This document shows, one piece after another, positions 45,324 to 54,255 of a DNA stretch of 64,000 bases; position 1 is the first letter of the stretch; each line of letters starts with the position of its first letter. The notes below the pieces were generated by a model. It made no database searches. It was not told where the DNA came from and was given only the letters and a program-made list of their open reading frames with translations. The translations under genes and the position numbers were made by a program. Source of the stretch: Desulforhopalus sp. (GTDB lineage: Bacteria > Desulfobacterota > Desulfobulbia > Desulfobulbales > Desulfocapsaceae). The stretch spans positions 124,001 through 188,000 of the forward strand of contig JAOTRX010000003.1 of the NCBI GenBank assembly GCA_030247675.1. Reading direction: 5' to 3'.

Positions 45324-48300
45324 ATGCCGAACAGCGACAAACCAGCTTCCCTCTTCTTTGACAAAAACGACTACGAGCTGTTGCGTATTGTCAACGATGT
45401 CCTTGCAAGAACTGAAAGCTCGAAGACCCTGCGCTCACTCCTGGCCGAGCATATGCACCCGAACGGCATCAAGGAGATGGCGGCGGCGCGGGGCCTGCGT
45501 ATTGCCTTTGCCATTGCCGGCCTGCTCGGGTCCTTCGAAGAAGGAAGGCCGGCTGACCGCATCAAGTCGTTGCGCTCGCTGCGCGACGAGGTCTTTTTAT
45601 CCTCGGCCACCTTCCATCAGGTGAACACTGCCAGGGTCTTGCTGCAGATCATGAAGGAATTGCTGCGCAGCCGCGACAACCAGATGCGCCAGTTGAAACT
45701 CGCCCATGATTTCCGCATGGTATCGACCGGCAATCCCCGGACGGTGCGCAAGCAGCTGGCCAAATACCATCTACTGGAAATGCCCGAAGAGTTCAACCAG
45801 TTCACCTTCGACGACCATGTTCACGATGCCAATACCAAAGGCCGCAAATCCCCCACCCACCTCCTCATGGATGCCTGGATCAAAGGGATCTGTCATCTCA
45901 CCGTGGTGTATTATAACCATGTCAGTCCCGAGGTGGTTGAAGAGCTGATCGAGGCCAGTGCAATTCTGGATATTAAGGTGCAGGTGGGCATTGAGATGTC
46001 CGCCCGCTTCCACGACAAATATGTCCGTTTTACCTGGGAACCGCACGGCTTTACCGGCAACAGATCGTTTCTTAAATTTTTAGAGGAAGAGGCGGTCATG
46101 AAACTCCTCGACGAGGGCCGCGAGGTGTCGCAGTACCAGCAAAAATACGTCTTTGATGTCCTGGAGGTGTACAATAACCGGCACCGGCACAATCTCCATC
46201 TTGAGCTTCAGCTCGATCTTCAGCCCCTGCAACTACATGATTTTCTCCGTTTCGTCGGCGCCGGCCAGCCCTCGGTGCTGCACCTTGCCCGGTTTATCCA
46301 CAACGCCCTCGACAGGGAGATAGCCAAGGAACTGCCGGGCCTGCTGGACGATCTGGTCGGGGCCAAGGGCGAAAAGAAGACCCTGCTGGAGGGGCGTCTT
46401 GTCCTCCTGAAGAAATACACCGTAGAAAAACTGATCGACCAGATCCTTCAACCGTCTTGTAATCCCGAGGTGCATGACCCGGCCCATCTCGAGGACGGCA
46501 TTGACCTTCCCGTCCTTCTGCAAAATACCCCCAAGTCCCTGCTGGCACGACTGTTCTCCCTGCATTCCAGCTCGCGTTTTACCCTCAACCTCAGCAACCT
46601 GTCCATTCAGGACGCCCTGGAGCTGCTGTATACCTGCGAAGGGATGATCAGCCATATTGAGACCTATAATCTCAAAACCGCCGCCCACGGGGTGACCGCC
46701 AGTCACGTCCACGGTGCCTTCGCCGGCGACGCGGTTGATCTGAGGAGTCCCGAAAAGCACTACAGCCTGATCAGCGCTTTGCAGCAGGCCCTCAATGAGG
46801 ATAACGTCATCACCCTGAAAAGGGCCATCCGGGCAATAATCTGGGATTTTGAAGAACAGCAGATACAGGTGAAAAAGTGCGTGGATCTGTTGCCCGAAGA
46901 CAGACCGGAGAGGAAACGGCTCTACGACGAATATGGGCGGATGCTTGACAGGAAAGGGGATCTGATCGACATTCTTTATGATCTTGAGACCTTTCAAAAC
47001 TACTACAAAAAACGCCACCTCGGCTCGCGCATTGGCTCGGGGTCTACCGGTCAGTCCGAGGACCAGTACGGCATGGGCCTGGTGGTGCTCGACACCCTCC
47101 CCCCCGCCAGCAGAAAGAGGGTACGCGAGGAGATTGCCAGGAATAAACGGCTCCTCCTGCCGGTCAGTGCCTTTTTAACGAAACACAGCCACAGCCGGCG
47201 CCATAATTTTTCCGAAAAGAGCTTTGCAAAAAAGAGTTTTTGGGAAAAGTTGCGGCTGGTCAAGACCAAGTCCGGTATGCCATGGTTCGATTGGAGTCTC
47301 GACGGCCTGGTGGTTCATCCGGGACGGCCGGGCAACGTAGCCACCCTCGGCGGTATCAGCCGTAATGACGACGATATTGACAAGCTTTTGAGTGGAACCG
47401 CCCAGGTCGAAGAAAAGATCAGGAATCCCTGGACCTATCTGAACACCAACCTTAAGAATACCCTGAAGGTCCTGCTCGGGTTCATTCCGGCATTCCTGAC
47501 CTTCAGTCTGACTAAGGACTGGTGGGTCCTGGCCTATCTGGGCGCCTTTATCTGGTTCGGCATCACCGGCCTGCGCAATATCATCCAATCGGTGCTCGGT
47601 GGCGGCGGACTGAGCCGGTCGCCGCTGCTGCCATGGAACTCGCTGGTCAGCTGGAGCCGTATCTCCGATTCGCTGCTGTATACCGGTTTTTCCGTGCCAC
47701 TCCTTGATTACCTGGTTAAGACCCTGCTCCTTGACCGGGGCTGCGGCATTACCACCGCCACCAACCCCATCCTCCTCTACGCGGTCATGGGGCTTGCCAA
47801 CGGTATCTATATCAGCAGCCACAATATCTTCCGGGGTCTGCCGAAGGCCGCGGCCAGAGGGAACTTTTTCCGCTCTATCCTTGCCATTCCCCTGGCGGTC
47901 ATCCTCAACTCGGCAGTCGGCCTGGTGCTGCATCTTTGCGGGATTCCCGATGTGGCGGGGATCTTGCAAAAGTGGGCGGCGATCATCTCCAAATTCGCCT
48001 CCGACTGTGTCGCCGCGGTCATTGAGGGTATGGCCGACCGCCAAACCAACATCCGGGCCCGGCTTGCCGCCTACCAGGCGAAGATTTCCCAGCTCTTTGC
48101 CGTCTTTGCCCGAATGGAGCTGCTGTACCCGGAAGAGGATGTCCTGGAAATTCTGCAGTCGCCGAAGATGATCATTGAGACCCTCAATTACGAGGCCCGC
48201 GACCAGGAGAAGATGATCATCGTCAATGCCCTCGATCTCATGTATTTCTGGATGTACCAGCCGCGGGCCCGGCGGGCGCTGGGGATTATCCTGGAGCAGA

Positions 48301-48503
48301 TGACCAGGGAGGAATGGCTGATCTTTTACCGTTCGCAACTGGTATTAAAGCGCTACCGGGAAATCAGCCAGGTTTTTGTCGATGGCCTGGTCGGCCGGAA
48401 TTTTTCCAAGGCCCTATCCTTCTATCTCGATCGTTCGGAAGAGTATTTGAATGACCTGGAAAAGCTTGGTAATTCAAAGAAATGGGGTGGCCAGACCGGT
48501 TGA
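45324..48503 (+). CDS. 1059-residue membrane-linked protein with a PHP-like N-terminal half, function unknown
   Basis: I do not recognise a named family. Residues ~160-235 read like a divergent PHP/amidohydrolase metal site: D-D-H-V-H (164-167), then K-G-I-x-H-L-T-V-V-Y-Y-N and, 30 residues on, G-I-E-M-S (222-226). A long helical middle follows, then at ~665 a V-V-H-P-G-R-P-G segment, several membrane helices (about 710-910) and a soluble helical tail. There is no signal peptide, so both ends are probably cytosolic. It is divergent from metC-hgcAB with only 141 bases between, so the two may share a control region. No strong ribosome site is seen at 45324. Confidence 0.75.
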   Translation: MPNSDKPASLFFDKNDYELLRIVNDVLARTESSKTLRSLLAEHMHPNGIKEMAAARGLRIAFAIAGLLGSFEEGRPADRIKSLRSLRDEVFLSSATFHQVNTARVLLQIMKELLRSRDNQMRQLKLAHDFRMVSTGNPRTVRKQLAKYHLLEMPEEFNQFTFDDHVHDANTKGRKSPTHLLMDAWIKGICHLTVVYYNHVSPEVVEELIEASAILDIKVQVGIEMSARFHDKYVRFTWEPHGFTGNRSFLKFLEEEAVMKLLDEGREVSQYQQKYVFDVLEVYNNRHRHNLHLELQLDLQPLQLHDFLRFVGAGQPSVLHLARFIHNALDREIAKELPGLLDDLVGAKGEKKTLLEGRLVLLKKYTVEKLIDQILQPSCNPEVHDPAHLEDGIDLPVLLQNTPKSLLARLFSLHSSSRFTLNLSNLSIQDALELLYTCEGMISHIETYNLKTAAHGVTASHVHGAFAGDAVDLRSPEKHYSLISALQQALNEDNVITLKRAIRAIIWDFEEQQIQVKKCVDLLPEDRPERKRLYDEYGRMLDRKGDLIDILYDLETFQNYYKKRHLGSRIGSGSTGQSEDQYGMGLVVLDTLPPASRKRVREEIARNKRLLLPVSAFLTKHSHSRRHNFSEKSFAKKSFWEKLRLVKTKSGMPWFDWSLDGLVVHPGRPGNVATLGGISRNDDDIDKLLSGTAQVEEKIRNPWTYLNTNLKNTLKVLLGFIPAFLTFSLTKDWWVLAYLGAFIWFGITGLRNIIQSVLGGGGLSRSPLLPWNSLVSWSRISDSLLYTGFSVPLLDYLVKTLLLDRGCGITTATNPILLYAVMGLANGIYISSHNIFRGLPKAAARGNFFRSILAIPLAVILNSAVGLVLHLCGIPDVAGILQKWAAIISKFASDCVAAVIEGMADRQTNIRARLAAYQAKISQLFAVFARMELLYPEEDVLEILQSPKMIIETLNYEARDQEKMIIVNALDLMYFWMYQPRARRALGIILEQMTREEWLIFYRSQLVLKRYREISQVFVDGLVGRNFSKALSFYLDRSEEYLNDLEKLGNSKKWGGQTG

Positions 48504-48664
48504 ACCGGCCATTCGTTGGCCGATCAGGGAATATCCCTATCTGCCCGGAAAGCTTTGTCCGAGGTGCTTGACTTCCTTTTGTCCGGCCATAGTGTAATCG
48601 GCAGTCAGAGGTAATGTATTGCAAGCCGATAAAACGGGAATCCATAACAAAGAAGGAGACTTCC

Positions 48665-49210
48665 ATGCTACATAAGAAAATGGCTCAGGCCCTGAACGAG
48701 CAGATCAACAAGGAAATGTATTCGGCCTATCTGTACATGTCGATGTCCACCGCCTCCAACAAGGCTGGACTGAAAGGTTTCGCCAACTGGTTCATGGTGC
48801 AGTATCACGAGGAGATGTTCCATGCCATGAAACTCTATGAATATGTGCAGCGCCAGGGCGAAGACGTCAAGCTTGAGGCAATCAAGGCGCCGCCGATGGA
48901 ATTTGCCTCGCAGCTCGACATGTTTACCCAGACCCTGGCCCATGAGCAGTTTATCACCGCCTCGATCAACGAACTGATGGAGCTGGCGATCAGCAAGAAA
49001 GACCATGCAACGCAAATCTTTCTTGAGTGGTATGTTACCGAGCAGGTTGAGGAGGAGGAGAACGACAACGACATCATCGCCCAGCTGAAACTGATTGGCG
49101 ATAATCCCCATGCCCTGCTCATGCTTGATCGCGAGCTGGCCGGACGGATGACCACCGTGCCCACCGATTACAGCAAAGGGGTGGAGGCGGCGGCAAAGGC
49201 AGGCGCATAA
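48665..49210 (+). CDS. ftnA: Ferritin (FtnA-like)
   Basis: A 181-residue four-helix iron-storage protein. The ferroxidase residues are in place: E in N-K-E-M-Y-S-A-Y, E-x-x-H in Y-H-E-E-M-F-H-A, and the E of V-E-E-E-E-N plus Q-type residues later. No haem-binding Met site of bacterioferritin is evident, so it is a non-haem ferritin. Ribosome site AAGAAGGAG lies upstream of ATG 48665. A REP-like repeat starts on its stop codon and a terminator follows. Confidence 0.93.
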   Translation: MLHKKMAQALNEQINKEMYSAYLYMSMSTASNKAGLKGFANWFMVQYHEEMFHAMKLYEYVQRQGEDVKLEAIKAPPMEFASQLDMFTQTLAHEQFITASINELMELAISKKDHATQIFLEWYVTEQVEEEENDNDIIAQLKLIGDNPHALLMLDRELAGRMTTVPTDYSKGVEAAAKAGA

Positions 49211-49265
49211 ATCTGAGTTGTGCAGCTTGTCTGCTCAAACGAAACTTATGCCCTTGTGGTATAAG
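49211..49265 (-). repeat. REP-like palindromic repeat, copy 7
   Basis: Inverted full copy: on the minus strand CTTATACCACAAGGGCATAA, then TTTCGTTTGAGCAG, AAGCTGC and the tail AACTCAGATT. It follows the ferritin stop codon directly. Confidence 0.85.
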
Positions 49266-49315
49266 AGGCCTTGTCCGTTTGTTTTCCCCCTGTAGATCTA
49301 CCCGGGGGGAGCGAG

Positions 49316-49351
49316 ATTGCCGGAGAGTGTCAATAGACGCTCCCCGGCAAT
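49316..49351 (+). terminator. Hairpin downstream of ferritin
   Basis: Arms ATTGCCGG and CCGGCAAT with inner GAG/CTC pairs, followed by TTGTTT. A second GC-rich hairpin (TCCCCC ... GGGGGA) lies at about 49285-49311. Together they probably end the ferritin transcript. Confidence 0.55.
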
Positions 49352-49420
49352 TTGTTTGCAGTCTGAGGGTAATCCCCAAACGACTGAGAAAATCCACATA
49401 TTTTAAAGGTAGCCTTTTCC

Positions 49421-50350
49421 ATGCCCACACGATCGCCCCTGCAACGTTATCCCTCGTCGAAAGAAGGAGCCGAATCGGCCCTGCTCTCTGTCGACACTCC
49501 GCAAACCGCCTCTGCCAGTTATCGCCTGTCATACACCGATATTGATTTTCTCAACCGCGAAGAGCTGCGGCCGGTCCGTCTGCAGCTGGAATTGTTGAAA
49601 CCGGAGATGCTCATGAAGGAACATGGCATCGACGCGACGGTGGTGGTGTTCGGCGGCAGCAGGATCCCCGAGGAAAGGGAGGCATCGGAGCGATTGGCGC
49701 AGGCGGAACAACAAGCCGCGGCAAGTCCCGGCGATCCGGGGTGTGCGCAGCGCCTTGCCATCGCCCGGCGGGTATTGGCGAAGAGCCATTATTACGATGA
49801 GGCACGCAAGCTCGGGGCCATGCTGTCAAAGGTCTATCATCGCCGGTCCTGCCGCAATCTGGTGGTCATCACCGGCGGCGGGCCGGGCATCATGGAGGCG
49901 GCCAATCGCGGTGCCCGTGACGTCGGTGCCAAGACCATGGGCCTGAATATCGTCCTGCCCCATGAACAGGCCCCGAACGCCTACATTACCCCGGAGCTGT
50001 GTTTCCAGTTTCATTATTTTTCTCTCAGAAAAATGCATTTTCTTATGCGGGCCCAGGCTTTGATCGCCTTTCCCGGCGGTTTTGGCACTTTGGACGAACT
50101 ATTCGAGACCCTGACCCTTGTCCAGACCAAGAAGATCCAGCCCCTGCCGATCCTCCTCTTTGGCCGGGAATTCTGGCAAAAACTCATCAACTTCGATTTC
50201 CTCGTCGAGGAGGGGGTGATATCGCCGGGGGACCTCGATATTTTCAAATTCGTTGAGACCGCCGAAGAGGCCGTTGACATCGTCGAGAAGTTCTATGCCC
50301 AGGATACCGAAGACAGGCGGGTAGGTGATCGGAGGGCCAGACCACGATGA
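49421..50350 (+). CDS. LOG-family protein (possible cytokinin riboside 5'-monophosphate phosphoribohydrolase)
   Basis: A 309-residue Rossmann-fold protein of the LOG/TIGR00730 family. It has V-V-F-G-G-S-R near residue 75, I-T-G-G-G-P-G-I-M-E-A-A and the signature P-G-G-F-G-T-L-D-E-L-F-E. Such proteins remove the ribose phosphate from nucleotides. This one has an N-terminal extension of ~70 residues, more like the long bacterial class (PpnN-like) than plant LOG. Its stop overlaps the next start (ATGA), so it is coupled to the FAD oxidoreductase; the reason for this pairing is unknown. Confidence 0.88.
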   Translation: MPTRSPLQRYPSSKEGAESALLSVDTPQTASASYRLSYTDIDFLNREELRPVRLQLELLKPEMLMKEHGIDATVVVFGGSRIPEEREASERLAQAEQQAAASPGDPGCAQRLAIARRVLAKSHYYDEARKLGAMLSKVYHRRSCRNLVVITGGGPGIMEAANRGARDVGAKTMGLNIVLPHEQAPNAYITPELCFQFHYFSLRKMHFLMRAQALIAFPGGFGTLDELFETLTLVQTKKIQPLPILLFGREFWQKLINFDFLVEEGVISPGDLDIFKFVETAEEAVDIVEKFYAQDTEDRRVGDRRARPR

Positions 50351-51867
50351 CCGACAAAAATGCCGATGGCTTGGCGGGGGTGGAGGCGGCAACGACCGTG
50401 GCCGAAACGGATGTGCTGATCATCGGTTCCGGGCTGGGTGGGCTTAGCAGCGCCATCCTTCTTGGCCAGATGGGAATTAAGGCGACGGTCATCGAACGCA
50501 GCCCACTGCCCGGTGGGCTGCTGCGCAGCTATGGTCGGCAGGGTGTCGACTGCGCCGTCGGCCTGCATTATTTCGGCCCGGCCGGCGAGGGTGAGCTTCT
50601 TCGCCAGGTCTTTGACATCCTCGGCGTTACCGAAAAACTGCAATTGCGCCGTCTCGGGACGGGTGGTGTGCTTGAGCGCTACATCTTTGACGACCGCACC
50701 TTCAATCTTCCCCAGACCTTGCCCGGTCTGGAGGGTGAGCTGCGGAGACTCTTTCCGGCCGAGCAGGAAGCGATAGACGCCATCGTCTTCGCCCTGCGTT
50801 CCCTGTCGGAGGGGCTGCGTCTTGATGATCAGGGCCGGCTGCAGGGAAGCCTCTTCTCCTTTGCCGGGGCGAACCAGAGCGTCAAAGAGTTTTTGGCGGC
50901 TGCCGGGTGCTCCAGGGAGCTTGCGGAGATTCTCACCGTCCACGGCTTCTGGACCGGCCTGCCCATGGACGAATGTCCGGTGTACCTGCTATTTGCAACG
51001 CTCGGCTCCCTGCTCCTTTCGGCCTGGGAGCTTGGCTGCACCGGCAGGGAGATGGCCGATATCTTTGCCCAGCGGGCGGTGGAAGTGGGGGCTGAGATCA
51101 TCCTTGGCGACCCCGTTGAGGAAATTCTTATTGCTGACGGCCGGGCCTGCGGCGTTCGGCTGCGTTCGGGACGGAGTCTTGCCGGCAAGAAGATTCTTGC
51201 CGGAATTCATCCCAAACTGGTCCTGCCGATGCTTCCGGAGGATGCGCTCCCCGCTGCCTATCGTCAGGGCCTTGGCAAACTCGCGGAAACCGAAAGCCTG
51301 GTCTGCGTTCATCTGCTGGTCGATAAGGAGCGGCACGCCGTGCCGGGTCACAACCTGTTTCGCATCCATCAGGTCGATGAGGTCAATATCGACGGCACCT
51401 TTTTGCAGCTGCGGGAAAGTGAACGGCCGGGCTATAATCTGCTGACCATCATTCGCGGTTCTCACTATAGCGATTGGCAGGAGTGGCATGATACCCGCAC
51501 CGGCAAACGGGGGCCTGTCTATGAAGAGGCAAAGATGCGCACCGCCCTGTCGATGATCGAAATTGCCGGAGATGTCCTCGGCCCCCTCGGGGAATATTCG
51601 ATCCTCGATATCTCCACACCGCTGACCATGCGCGACTGGGCGGCGAGCCCGGAGGGGTCGGTATACGGCCTTATGCGCTCGGTGAAAAACGATCTGCAAT
51701 ACGCGGTATTGACCCGGATGCCGGTACGGTCTCTCTATCTCGTCGGCCAGAATGCCATCGCACCGGGGCTTCTCGGGGTGACCCTCAGCGTCCTCCGCGG
51801 CGTCGGCGAGGTTGCCGGCCGCGGCAATTTTCAGAACTTTCTTGCCGCAAGGCTTGCGGAAAAGTGA
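50347..51867 (+). CDS. FAD-dependent oxidoreductase, phytoene-desaturase/retinol-saturase-like
   Basis: A 506-residue flavoprotein. The N-terminal dinucleotide fold is I-I-G-S-G-L-G-G-L-S-S-A (about residues 25-36) followed by E-R-S-P-L-P-G-G-L-L-R-S. The C-terminal FAD motif is in L-Y-L-V-G-Q-N-A-I-A-P-G-L-L-G-V. The layout is that of the CrtI/carotenoid isomerase/all-trans-retinol saturase superfamily. There are no other carotenoid genes here, so the substrate is unknown. It starts inside the LOG gene's stop codon and is convergent with the next gene (2-base gap). Confidence 0.88.
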   Translation: MTDKNADGLAGVEAATTVAETDVLIIGSGLGGLSSAILLGQMGIKATVIERSPLPGGLLRSYGRQGVDCAVGLHYFGPAGEGELLRQVFDILGVTEKLQLRRLGTGGVLERYIFDDRTFNLPQTLPGLEGELRRLFPAEQEAIDAIVFALRSLSEGLRLDDQGRLQGSLFSFAGANQSVKEFLAAAGCSRELAEILTVHGFWTGLPMDECPVYLLFATLGSLLLSAWELGCTGREMADIFAQRAVEVGAEIILGDPVEEILIADGRACGVRLRSGRSLAGKKILAGIHPKLVLPMLPEDALPAAYRQGLGKLAETESLVCVHLLVDKERHAVPGHNLFRIHQVDEVNIDGTFLQLRESERPGYNLLTIIRGSHYSDWQEWHDTRTGKRGPVYEEAKMRTALSMIEIAGDVLGPLGEYSILDISTPLTMRDWAASPEGSVYGLMRSVKNDLQYAVLTRMPVRSLYLVGQNAIAPGLLGVTLSVLRGVGEVAGRGNFQNFLAARLAEK

Positions 51868-51869
51868 CG

Positions 51870-52922
51870 CTACTGGACGGCTCGTTGCTCGCGGCCGCTT
51901 TCATCAGGCGGGTTGCCCTCCTGGACCGTTGCCGCCGAGGCCAGTTGCTGGATCTCGCCGGGGCGTAAAAAGTCGAGGATCATCGATGTCGTTTCCTTGG
52001 GCTTTTGCAGCTCCAGGTCGTGGATTCCGTCGGCGAAAGCAACCGTGCGGACATGGGGCAGGTGGTCTTTAAAATAGGCGATGTTGGTCTCGGTCATTTC
52101 CCTGAAGGAAGATTTGTCGCCGGAGAGATAGAGGACCGGGGCCTTGATCAGCTTGGCCTGTTCCGGGAAATCCTCGGAGGTGCGCAGCGCCCGGGCGAGA
52201 CCGAGCCAGGTCGGCCGTGAGGCGGCGTTAACGTAATGGGAGATGATCTCCGTCACCACAGCCCGCTCTCCCTCGGCCATGCCTTCCCAGGCCTGACCCA
52301 TGACATCCTTGGCAAACACCTCGTTAAAGATACCGAGACGGATCAGGCCGATGATGGCGTCGCCAATAATGGGCTTGTCGAGACCGTTCTCCATGGTTTC
52401 ATAGGGTGAGGGCTTCGGCAGGATCACCGCCCCCTCAATGCACACCACGGCGCTGACCCGCTCGGGATAGCGCGCGGCGATGTTGAGGGCGATCATCCCC
52501 CCGTAGGAAACCCCGATGAGGGTGGTGTGGGGGAGCCCCAACTCATCCATCATCTTGACGATCATATCGGCCTGTTCGGCCACCGTGTAGGTGAAACTGT
52601 CGTCCGGCTTGTCGGAGGCGCCGGTGCCAAAATTATCGAGGGCGTAGAGGTGGAAATGCGGGGCGAGCAGCGGCATCATCCGCGACCAGCCACGATAGGT
52701 GCCGAAAAGCCCTGGGATGAGGATGGCCGGGGGGCCTTCTCCGGCCTCAACGTAGTGGGCATTGTGTTTCTGCCCGGTGGTGAACCTGTCGATGCCGTAT
52801 TGGGCAGGTTTGTCGAGTGCCTGCGGACCGGCGGTGTTCCTGCTCAGGTGAGAGCAGGACGTGCAGAGAAGAAGCAGGAGAACAGGGAGTATTCGCAAGG
52901 TATACGTCATAGTAACCGCCAT
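51870..52922 (-). CDS. Alpha/beta-hydrolase lipoprotein
   Basis: A 350-residue hydrolase exported as a lipoprotein: hydrophobic segment ~8-19 and lipobox C-T-S-C (Cys23). Catalytic parts are the oxyanion L-I-P-G-L-F-G, the elbow G-V-S-Y-G-G (Ser about residue 145), the acid in L-S-G-D-K-S and His in D-G-I-H-D-L-E. It is like outer-membrane or periplasmic esterases. Start could also be the fifth codon (ATG 52910). It lies opposite the FAD gene and is followed upstream by the transposase repeats. Confidence 0.88.
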   Translation of the reverse strand: MAVTMTYTLRILPVLLLLLCTSCSHLSRNTAGPQALDKPAQYGIDRFTTGQKHNAHYVEAGEGPPAILIPGLFGTYRGWSRMMPLLAPHFHLYALDNFGTGASDKPDDSFTYTVAEQADMIVKMMDELGLPHTTLIGVSYGGMIALNIAARYPERVSAVVCIEGAVILPKPSPYETMENGLDKPIIGDAIIGLIRLGIFNEVFAKDVMGQAWEGMAEGERAVVTEIISHYVNAASRPTWLGLARALRTSEDFPEQAKLIKAPVLYLSGDKSSFREMTETNIAYFKDHLPHVRTVAFADGIHDLELQKPKETTSMILDFLRPGEIQQLASAATVQEGNPPDESGREQRAVQ

Positions 52923-52993
52923 TCTTGATCGATAAGAAGTGTATTCTCAAAATTGCAATACAGTATTGGAAAATAACAAACTCAGCAATAAAG

Positions 52994-53033
52994 AATTATT
53001 ATGGGGACACCTTAATTATTATGGGGACACCTT
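52994..53033 (+). repeat. Two tandem 20-bp direct repeats before the RAYT gene
   Basis: The unit AATTATTATGGGGACACCTT occurs twice back to back (52994-53013, 53014-53033), 48 bases before the transposase start. Such GGGGACACC repeats commonly flank REP-associated tyrosine transposase genes and are probably their recognition or end sequences. Confidence 0.8.
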
Positions 53034-53081
53034 ATCCATTTGTGCTTGACCCTTGTCTCAGGTCATTGTAGCATTCATTCC

Positions 53082-53744
53082 ATGCCAAGAATAGCACGCA
53101 TCATAGCCCCGGGTATACCCCATCACATCATTCAGCGCGGTAATCGCCGAATGGCAACCTTCTTCTGCGATGAGGATTACCAGGCCTACCTGGATCTGAT
53201 GGCGCAGTGGTGCCGGAATTTCCATGTCGAGATCTGGGCCTATTGTCTGATGCCCAATCATATCCACATGATCGCCGTACCGGAGGGCAAGGAGGGGCTG
53301 CGTCAGGCAATCGGCGAGGCACACCGCAGGTACTCGGTGATGATCAACACGCGGCAAGGCTGGACGGGCCATCTCTGGCAGGGCCGGTTCGCTTCGTTTC
53401 CGATGGATGCCGGGTATTTGCTCGCAGCGGCTCGCTATATTGAAATGAATCCGGTGCGGGCAGACCTTGTCGCCGATCCCTATGCATGGCAATGGAGCAG
53501 TGCCAAGGCCCATCTTGCAGGCAAGGATGATATCCTGGTGAAGGTTGCACCGCTCCTGGAAATGGCCGGCGATTGGCGCGGTTTTCTTGCCGATGTCGAC
53601 GATGAAGAGAGAGAAAAACTGCGTCGCCACGAACGCACCGGGCGGGCCTTGGGGGACGAGGAGTTCCTCGATACCCTTGAACGTTTACTGCAGCGAACGG
53701 TCAAGCCGCAGAAGGCCGGCCGTAAGAGGAAACTGGCAGGATAG
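53082..53744 (+). CDS. REP-associated tyrosine transposase (RAYT, IS200/Y1 type)
   Basis: A 220-residue single-strand HUH endonuclease. The metal-binding pair H60-I-H62 is in C-L-M-P-N-H-I-H-M-I, and the nucleophile Tyr119 is in A-A-R-Y-I-E-M-N-P-V-R-A, the usual RAYT signature. Family members cut and join REP palindromes and are kept as single-copy domesticated genes. Start ATG 53082 opens the conserved M-P-R-x-A-R. Tandem GGGGACACC repeats precede it. It appears intact. Confidence 0.93.
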   Translation: MPRIARIIAPGIPHHIIQRGNRRMATFFCDEDYQAYLDLMAQWCRNFHVEIWAYCLMPNHIHMIAVPEGKEGLRQAIGEAHRRYSVMINTRQGWTGHLWQGRFASFPMDAGYLLAAARYIEMNPVRADLVADPYAWQWSSAKAHLAGKDDILVKVAPLLEMAGDWRGFLADVDDEEREKLRRHERTGRALGDEEFLDTLERLLQRTVKPQKAGRKRKLAG

Positions 53745-53793
53745 CCATAGTGGCTTGTCTTTTTAACCGTAAGAATTTTGGAGAGGAGCAGAA

Positions 53794-54246
53794 ATGAAAC
53801 TGTGGCCGGTTCTGGTTATGTGTCTGTTGTTACCGCTTTCGTCGGCATTTGCCTTTGAGTACGAGCAGTATAAGCAGGGTGACCTTGATAAAATCCTGGC
53901 AACACCGAAAATCAAGGCAGGAGTCAAGATGGTGGTTCCCCAGAAGCTGACCTTTCGGGTAGTGCTTGCTTCAGCCAGTCTCAATTGCAACACCGATATT
54001 CTCAAGCGGGCCATGGTCATGCAGGGCGAAAAGAAAGAGGTCGTCGATAAACTGGCCATCTCGAAATGTATCGGTGTGAAGTCCGCCAAGAATGTTGCCG
54101 CCTCGCTGTTCATCGAAGACAAGGTCGCCGAGCGCCTGGCGCGTGAGGCCAAACCGGGTGAGGTGGTCGATTTGTTCAGCGAGTTCTTGTACGTAGGCAC
54201 CCAGGGCCCGGCGCTTCTGGTCAAAGAGTTCAAAAAACTTAAATAA
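53794..54246 (+). CDS. Secreted hypothetical protein
   Basis: A 150-residue protein with a signal peptide (1-20, ending A-F-A), therefore periplasmic. Two Cys (about residues 64 and 91) could form a disulfide. No family is recognised. A strong ribosome site (GGAGAGGAG) precedes ATG 53794. It is 49 bases after the transposase and convergent with the YheT-like gene. Confidence 0.75.
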   Translation: MKLWPVLVMCLLLPLSSAFAFEYEQYKQGDLDKILATPKIKAGVKMVVPQKLTFRVVLASASLNCNTDILKRAMVMQGEKKEVVDKLAISKCIGVKSAKNVAASLFIEDKVAERLAREAKPGEVVDLFSEFLYVGTQGPALLVKEFKKLK

Positions 54247-54255
54247 ACCCGGCCG

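Noticed and set aside
45324-48503. Long minus-strand frames inside the 1059-residue gene (for example 47175-48338)
   Set aside because: They are antisense shadows of a GC-rich coding region; the plus-strand product has clear membrane helices and motif spacing.
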